Source of the DNA: Isoetes taiwanensis
Taxonomy: Eukaryota > Streptophyta > Lycopodiopsida > Isoetales > Isoetaceae
DNA length: 64,000 nt
NCBI GenBank assembly: GCA_021234155.1
Contig: JAJEKV010000059.1
Span: 2,934,182 to 2,998,181, forward strand
Direction: 5' to 3'
In this document: piece by piece, positions 56,354-64,000 of the stretch
Position numbering within the stretch: the stretch's first letter is position 1
Layout: every line of letters starts with the position of its first letter
Made by a program: the position numbers and the translations under genes
Notes under the pieces: model-generated
Seen by the model: the letters and a program-made list of their open reading frames with translations, nothing else
The model's database searches: none
What the model was told of the DNA's origin: nothing

Positions 56354-56663
56354 GATAAAATTTATACTACGTAATAGCAGACAGTGAAAAGTTTATTAGG
56401 GATGGTATAAATTTATACGTAGAATGCAACTTGTAGCTGCAGACCGTGATAAATTTATATAGTAGATGGTATAAATTTATACGTAGGAGGAAGACACGGG
56501 TGATAAATTTATACCTAAAAACTCACGTATTAATTTGTATTGAAATCTTTATGGAGAACGCTTATACCTAAAACGGCACTTAGTTGTGGGTACTTTAAGC
56601 CCTACACGGCCAATTCTATTTTCCATATATACGCAGTTTAGGAGTCGGCGCCATGGGTCCGCC

Positions 56664-56671
56664 TTTATATA
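56664..56671 (+). promoter_or_regulatory. Candidate TATA box
   Basis: TTTATATA followed by a C-rich leader, and an ATG 59 bases after the start of the box (56,723). The spacing fits a plant core promoter. Inferred only. Confidence 0.4.
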
Positions 56672-56722
56672 CCCCCCTCTTATTTGCTCTCCTAACCCCT
56701 ATACGCTTAGTTCATACTGGCC

Positions 56723-59700
56723 ATGGCCAATGTAAGTCTACTTTCCGCATCGCTTTTAGTTTCTTTGTTTTAATCGTTAGAGTAAGCCCCACCAGATAAA
56801 TTATACCGATCGGTATAAATTTATAGCGAGTTGTTGATAATTTATACCGCCTGTGTCGAAATTTATACCCATACCGACCGGTATTGATAAATTTATACCG
56901 CTTCGCACTATTTCAGATTTTTGATGTTTTGATGTGCTCAAATTAATGGTCCCGAACCTTAATATTTTCGTAATATTGTTGTGTTCAAATTTTTAAATGA
57001 CACAAATAAAGTGTTAATTTAGTGTGGATTTTATGCCCTTTTCATCCTCTTTTTTCATCGCTTTTTGTGTTTCAAAACTCGAAAAAGGTTAATATTCTTG
57101 TGTAAAATGGTTTTTTTTGCGCCTTTCCCAGCCCTAAGATCAAGTTTGTGTTTCTATGGTCATCATCAAAGGTCGCACCACCAGAGCCACGACTTATGAA
57201 CTAAAGGATCAGATTTGGTACGCCCACAGGGCGAAAGAGAGAGCAAACCCAATCGATATCGCACCTTTACTTGTGCAATAAATCGGAAGGGCAAGTTCAA
57301 GTCCGATGATTATTACCCGCCGGGCTAAAATTATGAAACTTGTTGCTACAGAGAACGATGATGAAGTTCTAATGCAAAGGCAACCATGACAAGGGCCCCG
57401 CCTACTATGTTCTGAATACTAGAATGTTTAGAATAAGCATGTGCAAGCCCAAAGACGGCACGATTACATTTCTGACAATTACAAGAACGGCTTTGGTTAT
57501 TCTTAGGTGCTTTCCTCAGATAAATTTATACCACAATCTCTTTAACATAACCCCGCATTACATGACGATGTAGTAGAAATTTTGATGTCAATAGTGCCGT
57601 ATGCACTAAAAAGTGTTGGTCAAGGGTCTATGGTACCCCGTAGTATCGAAGAGGAAGTAGTAGAGGAAGAGGAAGAGGAAGAGGAAGAGGAAGAGGAAGA
57701 GGAAGAGGAAGAGGAAGAGGAAGAGGAAGAGGAAGAGGAAGAGGAGGAACCAACCAACACAAAGGGAAAGGGTAGGAAGCATTCCCTCGGTACTAGATAC
57801 AATGCCTCCTACCAAGAAAAAATCTAGAAAAAACAAAGCCCTTTGACTATAGAGGAGTCGCCAGGCTTCGTAAGGCTCCTCGAGCGCATATCGCTAGAAG
57901 CCCGCAGATAAGTCAAGTGCTATTCTCGCGTTAATGAAACCAAACGCCAAACAAACCATTTCTTTGACACTAAGCACTATCAAGAGGCCACCAAAAAATG
58001 AAGATGGGGTCGAGTGTCGCAGGTCCGAAAGTTGCACGTGGCACATGTGGCCATTCTTAAGCAAAGAATGAGAAGAAACTCGCGCATGTGTCGCCTCTAG
58101 TTGTTATGGTTGATAGAAGTCAATGCAATCGATTGGTGATTACAAAAAGCGCATCAAGATTACACCTACTACGCCCTTGAGGCACAAATACGCCTACAAG
58201 GCTAGAAAAGAACTCTCAAAGGAGGGAAACCCGAAACCAGGTGTGTGGAAAAGCTGGAAGTTCATATTTACGCGGGTATCACGTATTTAAGAGGCAAAAG
58301 TCATTGCCGTAAGTCACAATCTTGACAATGACTTTCTGTAAAAAAATGAGCCTAATAGATAAGATCCCATTCATGCATCGAGAGTAATGCGGAGTTCAAA
58401 CAAATGCATGGAGAGGACTTCAAAAACAGAAGAATAAGCTTCAAGAGCTTCGGTGAAGCCTGCGGTGACGGAGTGTTGCCTCGAAGCTATGATTCTCGAT
58501 AAGAAGCCCATTATGGCCGCCAAACAACACGATAACTACTTTCAGCCGAGATGGTCAAGTAAGTAAAAAAGATTCAATTCAATCTTTGTAGTATGTTTAG
58601 CTGGTTAGAATCTTGTAGGTACCGACGGTATAAATTCATACCGGTATCGGGTCGCGCAGATAAATTTATACTGCACCGTCCGCAGATAAATTTATACCGG
58701 TTCCGGTCAGCGTAAAATTTAAACGGGTAAGATATTTATAAATTTATTGTGATAAATTTATACCGCCAATCGTGCATGGTATAAAATTTATACCGCCTGT
58801 GCACGCGATAAATTTATACCCGTTGAGTCGCCGCGCCCATCCTCTTACCATTCAAAGACTAAACTTCGCTTGACCGCTTACGTGTGGATCTTCAAGAAAG
58901 AATTTTTGTATGTTCAAGATGGGGAGCTCAAAGAACAAGCTAAAGACGCAGGAAAGAAACCAAAGAAAGGTGGTGAATCAAAACCAAAAAATATGAGCAT
59001 TGTACCCTGGACGCCAGCTATGTGGTCTTAAAAGCAAAGAAATATTTGTTCTACCTTGGAAAAAAGTAGTTACAAAGAATTCACATTAGACGAGATGGCC
59101 AAGGAAGCTAAAACGTAAGCCCCACTTGTTATGCCATGTTTTTTTCTTACCTTTTTTTGTCTTACAATATTTTTCCCTTTGCAAAATAAAGACATTGTCA
59201 CTTGCCGTGCCGAAGTTAATGAAGCAGCCAACCTAGAAGATCGGAGGAGTGCAACTTTTGTACCCAAGTTGTACCACGTGACAAGATCCTCGAGAGCACG
59301 CAGCTAACTTCGCTGGGCATCGGTAAGTTTTGCAAAAATATGTTATGTGTTTGTGCCTTTTGTCTCACATTACTCTACGTAACAAGAAGAAGGCTACCCA
59401 TCGATTTTTGAACCTCGGGTTCAGAGGGCCAAGGAAGAGAGGCAAAAGGTTAAAGGCATTGAACAGGTAGAGAGGTCGCCACTTCCGCTTTGACAGACAT
59501 ATTGAGATTTACCACATTTGGTAATGACGCCCAATGCTGTGGTTGTTGAGGGTGATTGTACAAGGTCGGGGACTCTTTTAGACAAGCAACATTTTACATT
59601 ATGCATTGCGTGATATTCCTTATGGATTTAAAAATAAAGCGATAGTTTTTGATGGTGAGGCTTTCACTCACGCAAGTCCGGTCTTTCCTGGATGGCCTTC

Positions 59701-60740
59701 AAAGACGCCACGGCATTCGAAAACCGGAGGGTCATCATTTTCATTCACCTTCGCATCGACATGCCTGCTTGTCCAGAACGCCGGCCGGAAAACAACAAGG
59801 CTTGGTAAGCTTTCACAATTAACGCTTTTTTGTTTTACGGTAATCTACTCAGATAAATTTATACCACATCCGCCTTTAAGGTTTAAATTTTAAAATCGAA
59901 CAACCGCGGGTATAAATTTATACGTTAGTAGTAATGTTCAGAGAAATTTATATTTGCATTTTGTCATTGGTATAAATTTATACAAAGAAGGCAAACCGTG
60001 GTATAAGTTTTATACCGCCACACCATCGGGCTAACTTATTTTCCTTTGTTTTCTTTTTACTAATTTCTAATTTCTATATTGCTTGGCAGTTTAAAACAAA
60101 CGCCAAGGGTCATGGTGGTGGTGGTCCAAGGCTGAGTCGCTTTCTAGCATTTTCATATAGGTTTTGCAACAATGGACGCCAAAAAAAAAACCATGGTTCA
60201 TTTTAACACGAGAATGAAAAAGACTCCTCCGCGCGAATGCATTTCGCCTCCCGTTTTGGTAGTTTCAGGATCCACAAAATGCATAAGGCGCTGCGGAAGT
60301 CCGACATCGGCCACAAACGCTTATTAATAATTTGATACAAAGGGTTTTCTACCGGAGACCTGATCCTAGATGCCTTTTCCGGACGTGCACTATCAGCCAG
60401 CTTTGGCGCCCTTGGCGTGGGCTAATGTCATCTCCGACATAGACCCGTGAGACCCGTAAGCTTCATCGTGACCGTGATAAGTTTCGCTAATCCTTTCCTC
60501 GATGAAAACGGGGAACCGGAGCAAAGAACGTGCTACCGATGCTAAGGGCACTTTTACACGTAAATACAAATTTCCACTTACAGAAGAAGAGATGAGGAGG
60601 TGGAGTTTGTTGACTTGAGCCTGGTGCCCGAGAGCCGTAGAAACCACTGTGCTAATAGGTTTGGAATTGGGCGAGCCTCGTTAAGCCGCAAGAGCCAGAT
60701 CTCAAAGGGTAGGAGTCCTCGTGGACCTGGAAGAGCCACC
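56723..60740 (+). pseudogene. Unrecognised multi-exon gene, probably decayed
   Basis: ATGGCCAAT|GTAAGT (56,723-56,737) looks like a tiny first exon with a strong donor. Exon-like pieces follow: 57,155-57,260 (GRTTRATTYELKDQIWYAHR); 57,582-57,827 with a GAGGAA-coded Glu run; 58,440-58,560 (ECCLEAMILDKKPIMAAKQH); 58,850-59,030 (AYVWIFKKEFLYVQDGELKE); 59,060-59,115 ending AAAAC|GTAAGC; 59,380-59,470 (EPRVQRAKEERQKVKGIEQ); and 59,640-59,805 ending CTTG|GTAAGC. Introns between them hold the palindromes. Stops interrupt several exons, so this may be a pseudogene, a transposon gene or a wrongly joined model. No domain recognised. Confidence 0.35.
57644..57748 (+). repeat. (GAGGAA)n hexanucleotide repeat
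   Basis: About 15 units, coding for poly-Glu on the plus strand. It could be a genuine acidic tract of the surrounding gene. Confidence 0.92.
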
Positions 60741-61199
60741 TCTCAGAGGCAAATTTATACGACGTAGTAGTTCTTAACCACTTTCATTGTAAACTATGTG
60801 CTAAGTAATATTATAATTTATTTTGATGAAGATTTTAAACCCAAAAGCTTTGTCCTCTAACAATGCTTAATTGAAACAACACTTTCTTGCCCGTGATTTT
60901 CACACTGATTTGTCTTTCCAATGTTTGACTTTTAGTGGTTCTATTGCTTGCAAAAACAATCTATATTTTCTTTTCCTTTTAACAATAAATACTTTATCGA
61001 AGTTATCAAAGTTAATAATCCTCTCCCAAAACAAGCATTTTTTTTTTTTTTTTTTACCTTCAGTTTTTTAAAATGAAAAAAGTTTTTAAAATGTTCTTTT
61101 GGGGTATCCCTAATGCATTGCTCAACAATCTATTTTGCTCCCTATTTTGTGGTGTTTTTTTTAAGTTTTCAATTTTTATAAAGGAATCTTTCAAACGCA

Positions 61200-62159
61200 A
61201 ATGAACTTGTTTTTCATACATATATTCATACATTTGAATTTGTACATCGCTTTAGTTCCACTCAACAATGGGCCACCGAGAGGCCAATAACATGATTCGC
61301 GCTTCCATTGTTTGTCCATATATTGACTCAAATTTAGGCAGCAGACTCAAAGCGTTGCTTATATAGTTTGCCAGCAAAATATTTTCCACCGCCTCGACAT
61401 ATGCCATCTACAAGCCGCGATTAGTCATTGGATTTTCACATACACTATACCATCATTCGCCATTTTGAATCCATTAAGCCATGGAATGAGCTCCATGACA
61501 AAGCAAACCGTCGCCGCTAATATTGGTGTCCAAGAGAAAGGACATATGTAGCTTCCTACGGATTCAAAGTGGATTTGTATCTTCTCATCATCGATCAAAA
61601 ATCGAGATTTCCATAGTGTACTGGGTACTCTTTCCAGGTACGCCTAATGGCTTCACAAACAACCCCTTTGAGGTTCAAGAGGGTGTTTGTGTGGCGTAGT
61701 CCAACAACATCCCCGGGTGTAAACAAACTTCAGCTTGGCGGGAAAAGCATCACAAATTTGATCCACAATTGGTGAAGATTTTTAGAAGTGAGTGAAGACA
61801 CTGATGGCAACATCAAACCCTTTCTTTACAAATGCAAAATGCTGATGCTAACCCTGGCCCGTAGTAAAAAACTGCTTCCTATATTGAATTGAAGCTCATC
61901 TTTCCGATCTTTGGTATCTTGAGTTATTATTTTCATTCTCAGTACACTCTTTTGCCCAAATACTGCATTTAAGTCAAAAGATAATGAGCTTTCCTTGAAT
62001 TAGATGATTCACCACCATAGCAACAAAAACACTTGAGAGTCTATTCACAATTTATAATTACATTTCAGATACACAATTGAGAAAATATATTGATAATCAC
62101 ACAATTGTTATTTGCATAATGTGTAAGTGAGGAGCCAAATAAATTAATTTTTTCATTAC
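61200..62159 (-). pseudogene. Minus-strand coding traces, unrecognised
   Basis: LNLKGVVCEAIRRTWKEYPV and HYGNLDF (about 61,680-61,610), then in the next frame IDDEKIQIHFESVGSYICPF, PILAATVCFVMELIPW and GFKMANDGIVYVKIQ (61,610-61,430). The frame change sits at a TTTTT run near 61,606. These look like real protein sequence, but I do not know the family. Probably part of the same broken gene as 62,160-63,990. Confidence 0.4.
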
Positions 62160-62333
62160 TTATTGAGTACAAGAAGCTTCCTGAGTATTTGGCTCATAGC
62201 CAAAACTGTAATTCACAAACAAGTCAAAGGGACTATCTACCCCCGCGGTAGGAACAACCGCTTGTATATTCATCTCGCCTTCTACAATTAATGCCTCCAT
62301 TAGATGATCCTCCGCGGACTTGGCATAGGCACG
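62160..62333 (-). CDS. Terminal exon of an unrecognised gene
   Basis: A clean 58-codon exon after ATTATTTCAG| (62,334) reads RAYAKSAEDHLMEALIVEGE, MNIQAVVPTAGVDSPFDLFV and NYSFGYEPNTQEASCTQ, ending in TAA at 62,160. It is the best-preserved coding piece in the right third. An upstream exon-like stretch (62,626-62,430: FHKLVINNMMLSDPTLKPW, then KKNFDARDLRLKCET, CMYIVAYMHKLIDLDG) has one in-frame stop. The family is unknown. Confidence 0.45.
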   Translation of the reverse strand, partial: RAYAKSAEDHLMEALIVEGEMNIQAVVPTAGVDSPFDLFVNYSFGYEPNTQEASCTQ

Positions 62334-64000
62334 CTGAAATAATCGGGTGTCATCTCAGATGGTGCACAAGTACAGAGGACCATACCAACAAATAATCCAC
62401 AGGGAAAAATAACATGTTCTACTTTACAAAATGGAGTCTTACTGCGCATCAACCATCAAGATCTATCAATTTGTGCATGTAAGCCACAATGTACATGCAA
62501 GGGTTGCTGGTACTAGTTTCGCATTTTAGACGTAAATCACGAGCATCAAAGTTCTTCTTCTCCTACCATGGTTTAAGCGTTGGATCCGAAAGCATCATGT
62601 TATTGATCACAAGCTTATGAAACCTGCAAAATTGCAATGTGAGAATAAATCAAGCATAAGAAATTGCAATATGAGAATAATCAAATCATAAAACAAAACA
62701 AAATTCATACTCTACTTGGACCACTTTTAGCACGGTACATAGCCTTTGACAGAGAGAGAGAGATCTCAGATAATTTGGCTAGCTATAGATGGAAAAGAGC
62801 TTTTCATTGGACCGCCAGGGCTAACAAGTAATTGCCAATGCCACATTTGGGCCTTGCAGATTGAACAAATATGTATTGGCATCTGCAATCAAAATGCCAT
62901 CCAGCCCTTTCTTTATGTTAGTGTGTTCTCGCGCATCCGCCGTCTGAGGGAATTCACAAAATTTCGAAGGTGTCCTAAGCCTTAACCGCAGTAAAACCCT
63001 TGTGTTTCCAATCGATGGAAGATCAAGTACAAAGGTGTACCGCACACAAACCAGTTACATATTAATACATAAGATGAGTGACTTAGGAATGAAATAACAT
63101 AAATATGTTGAAATGCTAGCCTACCTCCCATAGACATCTACCATCTTAGAGGTCAAGTCCCTTCAGTGAAACTACGTCAACATCACTTTGAAAGATAGAG
63201 GGTGCGGTGCTTAGGAGGACAAATCCCCTATAAGGAGTGAATGGAACCAACCTTTTCGGTCGGTTCACTAAACCATACAAAGGAAACAACAAATTAGCAA
63301 AAGAATATATCTATTGTAATCAATTGTATATTACTCACCTTGTAAATTCATCACTCGTTTGACATCTTAGGGGCTACTTTGCACCTTATTTGTTATCACA
63401 TCAATATTTTGCTTGTAGATCCCTCTTCCTCTTCGGTTCTTCGGAAGGATCGGATTAGGCTCCCTTAAAAGTATTATTTAGTGACTTGGATCAGGATCAG
63501 ATAATATCTCAATATAAGGTATTTTTTGAACTTTTTATATATATGTGATCTCCGATAGCATTATCTTTATCTTAACTTTGAATATTACCATGTCCTTGAC
63601 TTTTATTTTGGATTTTTGTATTAGTTTTAATGAAAAGAAAAATGAGAAAGTACCGGTTAAAGTACCTAGTGTATGTACTTTTGCGGGGTTCCAAAAGTGG
63701 TACACCTAACATGCTTTTACCCACGGGGATCGGCTTATTCCGGTCCTGTCCCTATGTACAAAAATGTGGTTAATTACCATAAATCTGAGATGTTTAACAA
63801 AATTAGTTCATCTTGGACATACCTCTTTCTAGGTGGTGGTGGCACTTTTGCACTGGAGATTTTCTTTTGAGGACATTTTTTTTGTTCTTTGGAGATTTTG
63901 CCCTGCTTTTTTCCTTTGGAGTGCCATCACCGGCATTCTTTTGCCTCCTCTTTTGGTGGACTCAACTACCAACTCAGCTTCCTCTTCCCCGTATCTCCGG
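62334..64000 (-). other. Upstream part of the minus-strand gene, poorly resolved
   Basis: Besides the exon at 62,626-62,430, a 74-codon frame at 63,045-62,821 contains KKGLDGILIADANTYLFNLQ. At the window edge, minus-strand lysine-rich sequence (KEKSRAKSPKNKKNV, about 63,935-63,880) looks like a nuclear-protein linker. The gene, if real, continues beyond the window. Confidence 0.3.

Larger units (their letters stand above)
56354..60762. repeat. Dispersed palindrome GGTATAAATTTATACC, about 23 copies
   Basis: Full or partial copies cluster at 56,354-56,505, 56,795-56,898, 57,519, 58,629-58,820, 59,851-60,020 and 60,750. Many are GATAAATTTATACC or GGTATAAATTTATAC, perfect or near-perfect dyads in short GC-rich spacers. 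They fall upstream of, and in predicted introns of, the plus-strand gene here. None was found elsewhere in the window. Confidence 0.85.

Noticed and set aside
57606-57836. Leucine/phenylalanine- and serine-rich minus-strand frames
   Set aside because: Antisense shadows of the GAGGAA repeat.

Overview
The window is repeat-dense nuclear DNA of a land plant. Evidence: a Ty1/copia element primed by initiator-Met tRNA, Helitron termini of the plant type (CTAG end with a GC hairpin), a Mutator-like element with a 10-bp target duplication, a captured plant GSK3/SHAGGY kinase fragment with intact splice sites, and a B3 (RAV-type) DNA-binding domain remnant. Nothing identifies the genus. I see no convincing intact host gene, rRNA, tRNA or CRISPR array. 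Almost every coding trace is a mobile-element gene or a broken, captured gene piece.

Layout. 1-2.5 kb: unassigned decayed DNA, including a short minus-strand stretch with bacterial-like codon choice. 2.505-8.156 kb: a young Ty1/copia retrotransposon (two LTRs of about 850 bp, nearly identical) with a frameshifted gag and an RNase H cut off by the 3' LTR. 8.249 kb: a Helitron 3' terminus on the minus strand, followed by 1 kb of pure polypyrimidine. 9.4-12.3 kb: AT-rich unassigned DNA. 12.4-34.87 kb: about 37 copies of a roughly 340-bp tRNA-derived, SINE-like unit in tandem blocks that switch orientation several times. The blocks are interrupted by a perfectly repeated 611-bp segment with GAA/TTC tracts, a 5.8-kb insert and a 2.1-kb spacer. 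34.87-34.97 kb: Helitron 5'-end-like sequence, so 8.249-34.971 may be one very large Helitron.

34.984-40.88 kb: a second minus-strand Helitron of the same family, starting 12 bp further on. It carries a Mutator-like element (36,022-37,719) and captured fragments of an RRP6-like exonuclease and a GSK3 kinase joined within one exon. 40.9-56 kb: decayed genes of transposase-like families. Two minus-strand copies belong to the family with QLDN..ENKN and GHTHxDID motifs (DUF7869-like), and one plus-strand gene has DGCxxQFK and GHGKG motifs. A CpG-rich block and a frameshifted B3 fragment also lie here. 56.3-60.8 kb: an unrecognised multi-exon plus-strand gene whose upstream region and introns are studded with the palindrome GGTATAAATTTATACC. 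61-64 kb: an unrecognised, partly broken minus-strand gene.

The most unusual content is the array of Pol III-promoter-bearing units. Each has an upstream hairpin with compensatory changes and a single TTTT just before its A box. Next are the RRP6-GSK3 exon fusion and the palindrome that tracks the introns of one gene.
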